A stretch of DNA of 64,000 nt, taken from Sinorhizobium kostiense (GTDB lineage Bacteria > Pseudomonadota > Alphaproteobacteria > Rhizobiales > Rhizobiaceae). Positions 46,656-56,432 of the stretch are shown in pieces. Position 1 is the stretch's first letter, and each line of letters opens with the position of its first letter. Below the pieces are notes generated by a model. It saw only the letters and a program-made list of their open reading frames with translations. It did not search any database and was not told where the DNA came from. The position numbers and the translations under genes were made by a program. The stretch spans positions 337,822 to 401,821 of the forward strand of contig NZ_JAGILA010000007.1 in the NCBI RefSeq assembly GCF_017874595.1, written 5' to 3'.

Positions 46656-47870
46656 TCAGGCGGCCATCGCCTTCTTGAGGTTCTCGTCGATCTTGTCGAG
46701 GAACCCGGTCGTCGACAGCCACGGCTGGTCGGGACCGATCAGCAGCGCCAGGTCCTTGGTCATGAAGCCGGCTTCGACGGTTTCGACGCAGACGCGCTCC
46801 AGCGTCTCGGCGAATTTTGCGAGCTCGGTGTTGTTGTCGAGCTTGGCGCGATGGGCGAGGCCGCGGGTCCAGGCGAAGATCGAGGCGATCGAGTTGGTCG
46901 AGGTCTCCTCGCCCTTCTGATGCTGGCGGTAGTGGCGGGTGACCGTGCCGTGCGCGGCCTCCGCCTCGACCGTCTTGCCGTCCGGCGTCATCAGCACCGA
47001 GGTCATCAGGCCGAGCGAGCCGAAGCCCTGCGCGACGATATCGGACTGGACGTCACCGTCATAATTCTTGCAGGCCCAGACATAGCCGCCGGACCACTTC
47101 AGCGCCGAGGCGACCATGTCGTCGATGAGGCGATGTTCGTACCACAGCTTCTCGGCCTTGAACTGCTCGGCGAATTCCTCGTCGAACACCTTCTGGAAGA
47201 TGTCCTTGAAGCGGCCGTCATAGGCTTTGAGGATCGTGTTCTTGGTCGAGAGGTAGACCGGCACCTTGCGCTGCAGGCCATAGTTGAACGAGGCGCGGGC
47301 GAATTCCGTTATCGATTCGTCGAGGTTGTACATGGCGAGCGCGACGCCGGCGCCCGGAGCATCATAGACCTCATGCTCAATCGTCTGGCCGTCGTCGCCG
47401 ACGAACTTGATCGTGAGCTTGCCCTTGCCGGGGAACTTGAAGTCGGTGGCGCGATACTGGTCGCCGAAGGCGTGGCGGCCGACGATGATCGGCTTGGTCC
47501 AGCCGGGAACGAGGCGCGGCACGTTCTTGCAGATGATCGGTTCGCGGAAGATGACGCCGCCCAGGATGTTGCGGATCGTGCCGTTCGGCGACTTCCACAT
47601 CTTCTTCAGGTTGAATTCCTCGACGCGGGCTTCGTCGGGCGTGATGGTCGCGCACTTGACGCCGACGCCGTGCTTCTTGATGGCGTTGGCGGCATCGATC
47701 GTCACCTGGTCTTCGGTCGCATCGCGGTTCTCGACGCTGAGGTCGTAATATTCGAGATCGAGGTCGAGATAGGGATGGATCAGCTTGTCCTTGATGAACT
47801 GCCAGATGATGCGGGTCATCTCGTCGCCGTCGAGCTCGACGACCGGATTGGCGACCTTGATCTTTGCCAT
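46656..47870 (-). CDS. icd: NADP-dependent isocitrate dehydrogenase
   Basis: 404 residues, the eukaryote-like homodimeric type found in alphaproteobacteria. It makes 2-oxoglutarate, CO2 and NADPH in the TCA cycle. Recognisable parts are [50 protein letters not shown] and the Mg/isocitrate site [36 protein letters not shown] is also present. The start at 47870 (MAKIKVANP) is the family start; the frame is open to 47963. Confidence 0.97.
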   Translation of the reverse strand: MAKIKVANPVVELDGDEMTRIIWQFIKDKLIHPYLDLDLEYYDLSVENRDATEDQVTIDAANAIKKHGVGVKCATITPDEARVEEFNLKKMWKSPNGTIRNILGGVIFREPIICKNVPRLVPGWTKPIIVGRHAFGDQYRATDFKFPGKGKLTIKFVGDDGQTIEHEVYDAPGAGVALAMYNLDESITEFARASFNYGLQRKVPVYLSTKNTILKAYDGRFKDIFQKVFDEEFAEQFKAEKLWYEHRLIDDMVASALKWSGGYVWACKNYDGDVQSDIVAQGFGSLGLMTSVLMTPDGKTVEAEAAHGTVTRHYRQHQKGEETSTNSIASIFAWTRGLAHRAKLDNNTELAKFAETLERVCVETVEAGFMTKDLALLIGPDQPWLSTTGFLDKIDENLKKAMAA

Positions 47871-48084
47871 GAATGTGCCTCGTGCTTTGCGGGACGCCGT
47901 GCGGTGTCCGCCGGTGGAAAAATCCAGAGCCCTATAGCACCATGGGTCGACAACGCAAAGCATGCTTGGCCGAAACTTTGGCTCGAGGAAATCACGCGGC
48001 CGGCACGAGGCTTAACGGCATGAAGGCTTCAAATTCGATGCGGATTGTGCGAGGGAAGCGGCCAATTAAACGAAGGCAATATCG

Positions 48085-48912
48085 ATGGCAGGCACGAACA
48101 GCGAGCGCGAACTCTTGACGGAAGGTCCGGCGATCATCCTGGCCTTTCCCCAGCTCGGAGAAAACATCGGCATGGTAGCGCGCGCCATGGCGAATTTCGG
48201 CCTGTCGGAGTTGCGTCTCGTCAATCCGCGTGACGGCTGGCCGAGCGAAAAGGCGCGCTCCGCAGCAAGCCGCGCCGACCACGTGATCGACAATGCCAAG
48301 CTTTATGGCTCGCTCGAGGAGGCGATCGCCGATCTCAATTTCGTCTACGCGACCACCGCGCGCGATCGCGACGGTTACAAGCCGGTCCGCTCGCCCATCG
48401 TCGCCGCGCGTGAACTGCGCAACCGGTTCACGGCCGGGCAGGCGACGGGCATCATCTTCGGTCGCGAGCGCACGGGCCTGACCAACGAGGAGGTGTCGCT
48501 CGCCGACGAGATCGTGACCTTTCCGGTGAACCCCGCCTTCGCCTCCCTTAATCTGGCGCAGGCCGTGCTTCTCATGTCCTATGAATGGATGAAGACCGGC
48601 ATGGGCTCGGAGGAGGAGACTTCCTTCCAGGCGATCGCGCAGCACCCGGCCACCAAGGAGCAGCTTCAGGGCCTGGTCGATCATCTGGAAGAGGCGCTCG
48701 ATGCGCGCAACTACTTCCGCCCCGCCGATAAAAAGCCGAAATTGATGGAAAATCTGCGGGCGGTCCTGACACGGCCTTCCTTTACCGAATCCGAAATCCA
48801 GGTGCTGCGCGGCGTTGTCTCTTCGCTCGACCGGTTCACGCGGGAGAATCCGCGGGGTTCGGCCGCGCCAGCGCTAAGCAGGAAAGCATTGGGCGGCTGT
48901 GAAGACGATTGA
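48085..48912 (+). CDS. TrmJ-like tRNA/rRNA 2'-O-methyltransferase (SPOUT/TrmH family)
   Basis: 275 residues. SPOUT motifs are visible: [20 protein letters not shown] (motif 1), [17 protein letters not shown] (motif 2) and [19 protein letters not shown] (motif 3 of the deep knot). TrmJ methylates the ribose of nucleotide 32 in tRNAs. A C-terminal extension of about 90 residues follows. A CGAAGG site precedes the ATG. Its end overlaps murI by 14 nt. Confidence 0.88.
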   Translation: MAGTNSERELLTEGPAIILAFPQLGENIGMVARAMANFGLSELRLVNPRDGWPSEKARSAASRADHVIDNAKLYGSLEEAIADLNFVYATTARDRDGYKPVRSPIVAARELRNRFTAGQATGIIFGRERTGLTNEEVSLADEIVTFPVNPAFASLNLAQAVLLMSYEWMKTGMGSEEETSFQAIAQHPATKEQLQGLVDHLEEALDARNYFRPADKKPKLMENLRAVLTRPSFTESEIQVLRGVVSSLDRFTRENPRGSAAPALSRKALGGCEDD

Positions 48913-49747
48913 GCTCAAACCCATTCTCGTCTTCGACAGCGGCATCGGCGGCCTGACCGTGCTTCGCGAAGCGCGGGTGCTGATGCCCGAGCGGCATTTC
49001 ATCTACATCGCGGACGATGCCGGCTTTCCCTATGGCGGCTGGGAGGAGGGCGCCCTGAAAGAGCGCGTGATCGCTCTCTTCGGCAGATTGCTGGCCGAAC
49101 ACGATCCGGAAATCTGCATCATCGCTTGCAACACCGCCTTCACGCTCGTCGGCTCGGAGCTGCGCGCCGCCTATCCTCAGATGACCTTTGTCGGCACCGT
49201 GCCGGCGATCAAACCGGCCGCCGAACGCACGCGCTCGGGCGTCGTGGCGGTTCTGGCGACGCCCGGCACGGTGAGGCGCGCCTATACCCGCGACCTCATC
49301 CAGTCCTTCGCCTCGCAATGTCATGTGCGGCTGGTCGGCTCGGAAAACCTGGCGCGCATGGCAGAAGCCTATATCCGCGGCGAAGAGCTCGAGGACGAGG
49401 CCGTTTTGGCCGAGATCGCGCCCTGCTTCGTCGAGATGGACGGAGGCAAGACCGACATCGTCGTCCTCGCCTGCACCCATTACCCTTTCATGGCCAACGT
49501 CTTCCGGCGCCTTGCGCCCTGGCCGGTCGACTGGCTCGACCCTGCCGAGGCGATTGCCAGGCGCGCGCGCTCGCTGGTGCCGCTGCCGAAAGGTTTCGAG
49601 CCGATCAACGGCGACGATCCCGCGATCTTCACCTCGGGCAAACCCGATTTTGCAACGCGCCGGCTGATGCAGGGGTTCGGATTGAAAGTGAGCCCAGGCC
49701 TCGTCTCTGAGCGAGGAGAGACTCCTCAGACGAAGACCGTTTGGTGA
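48899..49747 (+). CDS. murI: Glutamate racemase
   Basis: 282 residues with a GTG start inside the end of the methyltransferase gene. MurI supplies D-glutamate for peptidoglycan. The two catalytic Cys are in [12 protein letters not shown] and [10 protein letters not shown], and the N-terminus has [15 protein letters not shown]. The family's substrate loop appears as [11 protein letters not shown] instead of the common GDTARVPYG, a variation typical of rhizobial enzymes. Confidence 0.95.
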   Translation: MKTIELKPILVFDSGIGGLTVLREARVLMPERHFIYIADDAGFPYGGWEEGALKERVIALFGRLLAEHDPEICIIACNTAFTLVGSELRAAYPQMTFVGTVPAIKPAAERTRSGVVAVLATPGTVRRAYTRDLIQSFASQCHVRLVGSENLARMAEAYIRGEELEDEAVLAEIAPCFVEMDGGKTDIVVLACTHYPFMANVFRRLAPWPVDWLDPAEAIARRARSLVPLPKGFEPINGDDPAIFTSGKPDFATRRLMQGFGLKVSPGLVSERGETPQTKTVW

Positions 49748-49898
49748 TCGCCTCGTAGCCCGGACGAATGCGTCGCGCGCCGCGAACTATTCCCTGTGGG
49801 TTTTCGCAATCGGCGGCACGTCGGGACCTATTCCATGCTAGGTGTCGCCCGTTTTGGCAGTCTGCTGCCGCGAATCGGTCTGGGACGAAGAGGTGGGA

Positions 49899-51413
49899 AT
49901 GAAAGTCGGCATCGACATAGGAACGACGTCCGAGGGGACATCGGCCTCGCTCGATATCGAAGAGCTTCTGGCGACGCGTCTGCTGGTGCAGGGCAATTCC
50001 GGCTCGGGCAAGTCGCATCTTCTGCGCCGCCTGCTCGAACAGTCGGCACCCTGGGTGCAGCAATGCATCATCGATCCGGAAGGGGACTTCGTCACGCTTG
50101 CCGAGAGGTTCGGCCATGTGGTGGTCGAGGGCGAACGGACGGATGCGGAACTCGCCGGCATTGCCACCCGGATAAGGCAACACCGCGTCTCCTGCGTGCT
50201 TTCGCTGGAAGGCCTCGACGTCGAGCAGCAGATGCGCAGCGCCGGCGTGTTCCTGAACGCCATGTTCGACGCCGATCGCGAGTATTGGTATCCCGTGCTG
50301 GTGGTCGTCGACGAGGCGCAGATGTTCGCGCCGTCCGTCAGCGGCGATGTCTCGGAAGAGGCGCGCAAGACCTCGCTCGGCGCCATGACCAACCTGATGT
50401 GCCGCGGCCGCAAGCGCGGACTTGCCGGCGTCATCGCCACCCAGCGCCTGGCGAAGCTCGCGAAAAACGTTGCGGCGGAAGCCTCCAATTTCCTGATGGG
50501 GCGCACTTTCCTCGACATCGACATGCAGCGCGCCGCCGACCTCCTGGGCATGGACCGCCGCACGGCGGAGATGTTCCGCGACCTGAAGCGCGGCTCCTTT
50601 GTGGCGCTCGGCCCGGCGCTTTCCCGCCGGCCGCTGAAAGTGACGATCGGCTCGGTCGAGACCTCCGCGCGCTCGACGAGCCCGAAGCTGATGCCCTTGC
50701 CCGAGGCGCCACAAGACGTCGAGGACCTGATCTTCACGCCCGATCCGGAAGAACTGACCCGACCCGTCATACGCCGCGCCGCACCGCAACCGCGCCCGGC
50801 AAGCGACATTCTCGCCGAATTGTCGCGCCCGCGGCTGGAGCCGGTGGGACAGCTTGAGATCAAGCCCGCTCAGCCGGAGATATCCGCAGAGGAGCGCGAA
50901 GCTTTGCTCGACGCTCTGCTTGCCGAGATCATGGCAAATGCAGACGCTGCATTCCGCTCCGATGCGGAGCTCTTCCAGGATTTTCTCGTGCGCTGCCGAA
51001 TCCGGCGCGTGCCCGGTGCGGCGCTCTCCTTGAGCGCCTTCCGCCGCAAAATGGCAATTGCCCGATCCGGCGTCGACCCCGAGACCGCCGCGACGGAAAC
51101 GTGGGCGTCCGCCCTAAGGCTTGCCGATCGCGTGACCGAGGATCTGCAATCCGTCTTCCTGATGATGGCCCAGGCGGCAGTGCGTGGCCTGCCGTGCCCT
51201 TCGGATGCGATGATCGCCCGCGCCTACGGCACCCATTCCGCCCGCCGCGCCCGACGTCTGCTCGGCTATTTCGAGGAACAGGGATTGATCGTCGTGCACG
51301 CCGACTTCTCCGGCAAGCGGATCGTGGCCTTTCCCGATCTGGGCGCGGAGACCGCTCCGGTCGACGCGAATGCAGCCGACGCCGGCGGCTCGGAACGGTC
51401 GGCTGCGGAGTAG
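49899..51413 (+). CDS. HerA-like ATPase (DUF87 type)
   Basis: 504 residues. Walker A is GNSGSGKS (32-39) and Walker B is VLVVVDEAQ with Asp138 and Glu139. GRKRGLAGVIATQRLAKLAK and LMGRTFLDIDMQRAADLLGM follow, as in HerA/FtsK-like pumping ATPases. The C-terminal 180 residues contain a predicted winged-helix-like part (SDAMIARAYGTHSARRARRL). No nurA nuclease gene is adjacent, so it is not a standard HerA-NurA pair. A GAGGTGGGA site fixes the start. Confidence 0.82.
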   Translation: MKVGIDIGTTSEGTSASLDIEELLATRLLVQGNSGSGKSHLLRRLLEQSAPWVQQCIIDPEGDFVTLAERFGHVVVEGERTDAELAGIATRIRQHRVSCVLSLEGLDVEQQMRSAGVFLNAMFDADREYWYPVLVVVDEAQMFAPSVSGDVSEEARKTSLGAMTNLMCRGRKRGLAGVIATQRLAKLAKNVAAEASNFLMGRTFLDIDMQRAADLLGMDRRTAEMFRDLKRGSFVALGPALSRRPLKVTIGSVETSARSTSPKLMPLPEAPQDVEDLIFTPDPEELTRPVIRRAAPQPRPASDILAELSRPRLEPVGQLEIKPAQPEISAEEREALLDALLAEIMANADAAFRSDAELFQDFLVRCRIRRVPGAALSLSAFRRKMAIARSGVDPETAATETWASALRLADRVTEDLQSVFLMMAQAAVRGLPCPSDAMIARAYGTHSARRARRLLGYFEEQGLIVVHADFSGKRIVAFPDLGAETAPVDANAADAGGSERSAAE

Positions 51414-51592
51414 GGCTGTATTTAGGGGTTGTCAGTCTCACCCGGTGAGAGCATAGGCGGCGATTGCATCGCTATGTCTCGTCGGACATCGGCGGAGAAC
51501 TTCGGCCTTTCCTCGTTTTCCCATCAAAGCCGTTTCAACTGCATCTTCTATCAATACAATTATTTCGGGATGCCGAATCAGGGGACACTACG

Positions 51593-52102
51593 TTGAAGGG
51601 AAATAGTGGAGAAATGATCGTGCTCGCATTTGTCTTCTGCAGCGCCACCAGCCTGTCGATGCCTGCACTTGCGGCGGACACGGCATGCGGTGCGGTTCAG
51701 ACGACGATGCGTAAGTTAAATGAAGCTCCGAAGGTTCACCTCGCAGTGCGCGTGGTGAATGACGGATTCGGGTATTCTTCGTCTGGGCAGGCCGTTCTCA
51801 TCAATACAAAGCAATATCACAGCGTTGAAGGCGGTCCATGGCACGTTAACAAGCGTGTATACATATCACCTGAAAGCGTGAGGAACTGCGAGTTCATCAG
51901 GCGCGAGACGTTGGAAGGAGTTGCGACTTCATTGTACCGCTACGAGCGCCTGTACGACCAGCAGACCGATAGAATAGAGATCTGGATCTCTGCGAATACA
52001 GGCTTGCCAGTCCAGTCTCACTTTACCGCGATCTCACCAAAGAATGGAGCCGAGCGGCATCTGAAGTATAGCTATGGCTCTGGCATTAAGGAGCCGATTT
52101 GA
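51593..52102 (+). CDS. Secreted protein of unknown function
   Basis: 169 residues from a TTG at 51593, preceded by AGGGGA at 7 nt. The alternative ATG at 51614 has no properly placed site. A signal peptide (VLAFVFCSATSLSMPALAAD) precedes a mature domain of about 140 residues with two Cys and many aromatic strands (SLYRYERLYDQQTDRIEIWI). I do not recognise the family. Codon use is more AT-rich than the neighbours, consistent with acquisition next to a tRNA gene. Confidence 0.65.
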   Translation: MKGNSGEMIVLAFVFCSATSLSMPALAADTACGAVQTTMRKLNEAPKVHLAVRVVNDGFGYSSSGQAVLINTKQYHSVEGGPWHVNKRVYISPESVRNCEFIRRETLEGVATSLYRYERLYDQQTDRIEIWISANTGLPVQSHFTAISPKNGAERHLKYSYGSGIKEPI

Positions 52103-52158
52103 GGCGGGACCTGCCTAGCGAATTTGGGTTCCACTTCATGGAAACATCGTGCCGAATG

Positions 52159-52184
52159 GGTTGCCACCCATGCCCCAGGTATAA
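52159..52184 (+). repeat. IS-end-like direct repeat, left copy
   Basis: GGTTGCCACCCATGCCCCAG plus GTATAA agrees at 21 of 26 positions with 56005-56030, and all five differences are transitions. It lies just before the SF1 helicase start codon. The core TTG(C/T)CACCCATG is familiar from ends of rhizobial insertion sequences, though I cannot name the element. Confidence 0.5.
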
Positions 52185-52205
52185 CGGCACCACAGGGTTC
52201 CCCAT

Positions 52206-55200
52206 ATGGGGATGTTGAGCGATACAACTATGGCAACACGACCATACGCACAAAAATCAGTCTTCGACCTAGAAGCGATCTTCGAGCGGTCGCGCAATGA
52301 CGCCAATGAACTTGACCGGTTATCGCACGAGCTGACCTTCCGCAACACTGCCAAAGCACGGTCTCTAGCAACGAAGATCAAGGAGGTTTTGACCGAGCTT
52401 GCCAGCCACAGGGTGGTACCCTTGTCGGCTTCTGGTGCGTCGACGCGCGCTTCCGCCCCGGCGCTGACAAAATCTTCTGCGGTCGCGCCAAGCGACGCAC
52501 CGACAAGAGTCGTGCCCCTCGGCCGGGAGCCTACGTCTGATTCCAACACCCGGCACCAAATCAGCGAGGATAGAATCGATCTCGGCCTGCTACCATCCTT
52601 CTCACCTTCGGGTAAAACGAATGATGCGCGGGCAATCCTGGCGGCATGGACAGCCTTGGAGGCCTTGTCCCCACAAAGCTACAAACGACCTGAGGAAATG
52701 GCGTCCGGCGACCGATCCCGTGTTGCCCTTCTAGAGCGAGGCATTCCATGGGGACGAGACGCCCGCAGCAAGCCAAATCACAGGCTCTATTTCGAGGTCT
52801 TCCTCGGCGCCATCGCCCTCGACAAGGCGACGGACGAACTGGTCAAGGTCTTTGGAGAGGACGAGGAGCGTTCACGCCCAGATGGCAAGAGAGCTGCCAT
52901 CGGCTCAATCCTGATCGACAACAAAGGCTTTGTTCTGGAAGACAAGGGCGTGGCCGTTTCTAGCTTCGCATGGGCGCTCAAGCCGGCGCTCGATTTGAAG
53001 CTCGGAAGCTTGGGGGCCTGGCCGAAAGTAGAGCTGCGCATCATTGAGCGGCTTGATCGGATGGTTCGCCGCCACGACGAGCATGGAGAACCGTTACCAA
53101 TCGATCTGGACGTCGTCCTTAGCGCACATCGATGGCTCGTGTCGCAGTTCGGCGTGCCCGAACATTTAGTCGAGCCTCCGACATTCGCGCTCAAGGTTTT
53201 CCATCACTTCAAGGCGAAGACACCACCCGAGCCATCCTTGCTGAATTCCTTCTATCTTGAGGATCTCCGCGAAGCAGCGGAACTGATAGAGTCGGGCAAG
53301 GCGGGGGCCGGTTTGCTGCGTTACATGGGAATTGGGAGGCCCGGCGAGAAAGTCGACGTGCTGTCGCCAGTCTCCGCAGTCGAGCCGTTCGTTGCGCCGT
53401 CGCTCATGCCGCAGGCTCGTTGGCCCTCGCATGGCGGCCATCCATTGGTTCTGCTACAGCAAGCCGCCGTGAATGCTGCACGCGCGGAACTGGGTGATGA
53501 TCCAGGCATCATGGGCGTCAATGGTCCGCCGGGAACCGGAAAGACCACTCTCCTCAGGGATATCGTGGTCGGTTGCGTTCTCGATCGGGCCATGGCGATG
53601 GCGGGCTTCGACAAGCCGCAGGATGCATTTTTCCCCACGGGCCAGAAGCTGGCATTCGGATCTAACGTCTTCCTACACTTCTACCGGCTCGATGCGTCCT
53701 TGAAAGGGCATGAGATCGTCGTTGCGTCCTCGAATAACAAGGCGGTCGAGAACGTTAGCAAGGAGCTCCCCCTAAAGGAGGCCAATGGTCGACATGAACA
53801 GATATCCTACTTTAGGTCCATCAGCGACCTGATCGCGAACCCCAAACGCGCCGGCTATTTCGAAGCCGATGAGGAAGCCACCACCGACCCGATCGAGACT
53901 TGGGGATTGATCGCAGCCGCACTTGGCAATGGCCGCAATCGAGGTGCGTTCCAGCAGGGTTTCTGGTGGAACGAGGACGGTGGCTTCCTCACCTACTTGA
54001 AGGCAGCTCGCGGTATGAATGTCGTGCGCGAGATAAACGACGAGCGGACTGGCGAAATCATCGATCGCGTGATGCCCAACGTGGTCGTCAACGAGCGGCC
54101 CAGCACCAACGAGGCGGACGCCGCCGCTGCCTGGCGCAAGGCAAAGGCAGGCTTCCTCAAGCTTAAGAAGGCAGTGGATTTTGAAATCGCCGGGATCGAA
54201 GAGATGCGCCGAGATATCCGGATACTCAAGGATGCGCTCATCGAACTGCGGAAGCTGGATGAATTCCGTCCCCGCTTGGACGAAGCCGTCGCACAAGCAC
54301 GTCAAATTGGCGAGGCCCGCCGTCAAGAGCAGGAGAAGGCAAAATCGCAGGTCGAGCGGGACAAGACTTTGCTCGATAACCATCTTCTCAGCCGCCCGGG
54401 TTACTTCTCCCGGTTGTTCGGGACTGCGGCCTGGAAATCATGGAGTTCGACTCAGCAGAATCTCTCGGCAACCCTGCAGAAATCAGCCCAACGCGCGCAG
54501 GCTGCGGACGCCGCGTTGGAGCTTGCCAAGACAGAGTGGAGCAAGGCCCAATCCCAACTACAGCAACTCGACCGTGAAACTGCCAACAAGCGGCAGGCAG
54601 TCTCTCAATTGAACGCAGCTGCGGCGCAGGCACGAAACCGCTTGGGCGACAGAATTGTCGATGAGCTATTCTTCGAGCGCGAGCACGAGGCTATCCATCT
54701 GACGGCACCTTGGCTTCCGGATGACGTCCACCGCATGCGTGAGGATCTGTTCGCTGCTGCCTTGGCGGTGCATAAGGCTTTCATCGATGCTTCGGCCAAT
54801 CGCCTGCAACACAATCTCGGGCTATTGATGTCGGCAATGGAGGCTGGTGCCTTCCAGTCGCCCGCTCATCGTGAACTGCTCCCCGACCTCTGGTCCAGCC
54901 TCTTCATGGTGGTGCCCACTGTCTCCACGACGTTCGCCTCCGTAAGGACCATGTTCGGGGATTTGCCTCCCGATAGCATAGGCTGGCTTCTGGTCGATGA
55001 AGCAGGCCAGGCCGTTCCTCAGGCAGCCGTTGGCGCGATCATGCGGGCAAAGCGCTCCATTGTGGTGGGCGATCCGCTGCAGATCCCCCCCGTTGTTTCG
55101 CTGCCCGAAAAGTTGAATTCCGAAATTTGCAAGTTCTTCGATATCGACAAGACCGAATGGTCCGCCCCTGCGGCATCGACGCAGACCCTTGCCGATCAGG

Positions 55201-55850
55201 CATCGCGCTTCAAATCTACCTTCGTCACCAACATCGGTGATCGAGAGGTCGGGCTACCTCTCCTTGTACACCGGCGCTGCCAAAACCCGATGTTCGATGT
55301 TTCTAACACCATCGCCTATGCCGGGCAGATGGTCCATGCAGTCGCGCCGATACGTCCCGGGCCAATCGGGTCGGTCTTGGGGCGCTCTCGCTGGATCGAT
55401 GTCAATGGAAATGCCGAGTCGAAGTGGTGTCCCGATGAGGGCGATGCCGTAGTACGAATGCTCAGGGAATTGGCGGCATCGGGCGTGACCAACCCAGACG
55501 TGTTCGTCATCACGCCATTCAAAATCGTAGAGCAGGAAATGCGCCGGCTTCTCGACAGAGAAACAGATCTGCTGCGAGCATTTGGCGTAAAGACCGATGA
55601 GTGGAGCAGTGACCGTGTAGGCACGATCCACACGTTCCAGGGCCGTGAAGCGGACACGGTCATCCTACTGTTGGGCGCGCCGAAAGCGAACCAGCACAAG
55701 GCGCGTCAGTGGGCAGCTAGCCCACCCAACATTATCAACGTCGCTGTCTCGCGCGCCAAGCAAAACCTATATGTGGTCGGTTCCGCCGCTGCATGGGCGG
55801 CCGCAGGGACCAGCCTGCAGGTCCTGCAGCGGCAGTTGGCGTCAGCGTGA
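52206..55850 (+). CDS. Large SF1 (UPF1/DNA2-like) helicase-type ATPase
   Basis: 1,214 residues. The first 420 or so match nothing I know. The helicase core is split: Walker A GPPGTGKTT (about 440-448), a long coiled-coil insert (about 640-810), Walker B LLVDEAGQA (Asp931, Glu932), then motif III VVGDPLQIPPV. Motif V follows (TIHTFQGREADTVILLLG, near 1146) and motif VI (NVAVSRAKQNLYVVG). The order and DEAG box place it with superfamily 1 UPF1/DNA2-like helicases. Isolated large genes of this sort are frequent in bacterial defence islands. The start is uncertain; ATGs at 52206, 52212 and 52230 compete. IS-end-like repeats flank it, and a membrane-protein gene begins one base after its stop codon. 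Confidence 0.82.
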   Translation: MGMLSDTTMATRPYAQKSVFDLEAIFERSRNDANELDRLSHELTFRNTAKARSLATKIKEVLTELASHRVVPLSASGASTRASAPALTKSSAVAPSDAPTRVVPLGREPTSDSNTRHQISEDRIDLGLLPSFSPSGKTNDARAILAAWTALEALSPQSYKRPEEMASGDRSRVALLERGIPWGRDARSKPNHRLYFEVFLGAIALDKATDELVKVFGEDEERSRPDGKRAAIGSILIDNKGFVLEDKGVAVSSFAWALKPALDLKLGSLGAWPKVELRIIERLDRMVRRHDEHGEPLPIDLDVVLSAHRWLVSQFGVPEHLVEPPTFALKVFHHFKAKTPPEPSLLNSFYLEDLREAAELIESGKAGAGLLRYMGIGRPGEKVDVLSPVSAVEPFVAPSLMPQARWPSHGGHPLVLLQQAAVNAARAELGDDPGIMGVNGPPGTGKTTLLRDIVVGCVLDRAMAMAGFDKPQDAFFPTGQKLAFGSNVFLHFYRLDASLKGHEIVVASSNNKAVENVSKELPLKEANGRHEQISYFRSISDLIANPKRAGYFEADEEATTDPIETWGLIAAALGNGRNRGAFQQGFWWNEDGGFLTYLKAARGMNVVREINDERTGEIIDRVMPNVVVNERPSTNEADAAAAWRKAKAGFLKLKKAVDFEIAGIEEMRRDIRILKDALIELRKLDEFRPRLDEAVAQARQIGEARRQEQEKAKSQVERDKTLLDNHLLSRPGYFSRLFGTAAWKSWSSTQQNLSATLQKSAQRAQAADAALELAKTEWSKAQSQLQQLDRETANKRQAVSQLNAAAAQARNRLGDRIVDELFFEREHEAIHLTAPWLPDDVHRMREDLFAAALAVHKAFIDASANRLQHNLGLLMSAMEAGAFQSPAHRELLPDLWSSLFMVVPTVSTTFASVRTMFGDLPPDSIGWLLVDEAGQAVPQAAVGAIMRAKRSIVVGDPLQIPPVVSLPEKLNSEICKFFDIDKTEWSAPAASTQTLADQASRFKSTFVTNIGDREVGLPLLVHRRCQNPMFDVSNTIAYAGQMVHAVAPIRPGPIGSVLGRSRWIDVNGNAESKWCPDEGDAVVRMLRELAASGVTNPDVFVITPFKIVEQEMRRLLDRETDLLRAFGVKTDEWSSDRVGTIHTFQGREADTVILLLGAPKANQHKARQWAASPPNIINVAVSRAKQNLYVVGSAAAWAAAGTSLQVLQRQLASA

Positions 55851-55851
55851 C

Positions 55852-55977
55852 ATGTGGTTTAACGCTAGCCACTTCCGATTGGACCTGAACAATCGCGAGA
55901 TTGCCACCCTGATCTACTTTGGGTTCTTGCTGCCTGCCGGAACGGTTTTGGAAGAAATGACGGCCTCTCGCGCTTGA
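55852..55977 (+). pseudogene. Truncated membrane-protein gene coupled to the helicase
   Basis: ATG comes one base after the helicase TGA (TGACATG). The 41-codon frame reads MWFNASHFRLDLNNREIATL then IYFGFLL, and then PAGTVLEEMTASRA before TGA. LNNREIATLIYF is the start of a family of inner-membrane proteins. The hydrophobic helix is cut short, and the last 14 residues look like foreign sequence leading into the IS-end repeat. The intact partner is therefore lost here. Confidence 0.5.
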
Positions 55978-56004
55978 TGTGGTACGACAACCCGTTCGGC
56001 ACGA

Positions 56005-56030
56005 GGTTGTCACCCATGTCTTAGGTACAA
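56005..56030 (+). repeat. IS-end-like direct repeat, right copy
   Basis: GGTTGTCACCCATGTCTTAG plus GTACAA is the partner of 52159-52184. Next to it CCCGTTCGGCAC (55991-56002) is an inverted copy, 11 of 12, of GTGCCGAATGGG at 52149-52160. A further GTAACCTATGTCT follows at 56034, so part of an element end survives between the helicase block and tRNA-Ser. Confidence 0.5.
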
Positions 56031-56067
56031 ACTGTAACCTATGTCTCCGGGCTGGACAGGCTGGACA

Positions 56068-56157
56068 TGGCGGACAGGGTGGGATTCGAACCCACGGTAC
56101 GGTTCCCCGTACGACGGTTTTCAAGACCGTTGCCTTAAACCACTCGGCCACCTGTCC
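56068..56157 (-). tRNA. tRNA-Ser(UGA)
   Basis: Minus strand begins GGACAGGTGGCCGAGTGG. The 7-bp acceptor GGACAGG pairs with CCTGTCC, followed by discriminator G and an encoded CCA (56068-56070). The anticodon loop CTTGAAA gives anticodon UGA (complement of TCA at 56121-56123). The long variable arm (CGTACGGGGAACCGTAC) is that of a class II serine tRNA. GGTTCGAATCC is the T arm. A mobile-looking island ends at its 3' side. Confidence 0.96.
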
Positions 56158-56432
56158 GGGCAGCGCGTTATTGCGCGAAGTGCGTGGCGTTGCAAGACTT
56201 AGGTGACGCGTCCGGAAGAATTTCTTCGCTGCCGTCGCCTGCCGCTGAGGCGCCTTTCTTTACCATCCGTAAACCATAAAGCGAAAAACCCCGCGCGGAT
56301 TCGCTCTGCGGTTCGTATTTTCGCCTTGTTGTTGTCATGATTGCTGAATGTCCCTTTTCGGGACGTCGAAATTTCCGTGGGGGTAAAGCGGAACGTTTCG
56401 GCACGGCCATTGCAAATGACCTAGTGGGACAG

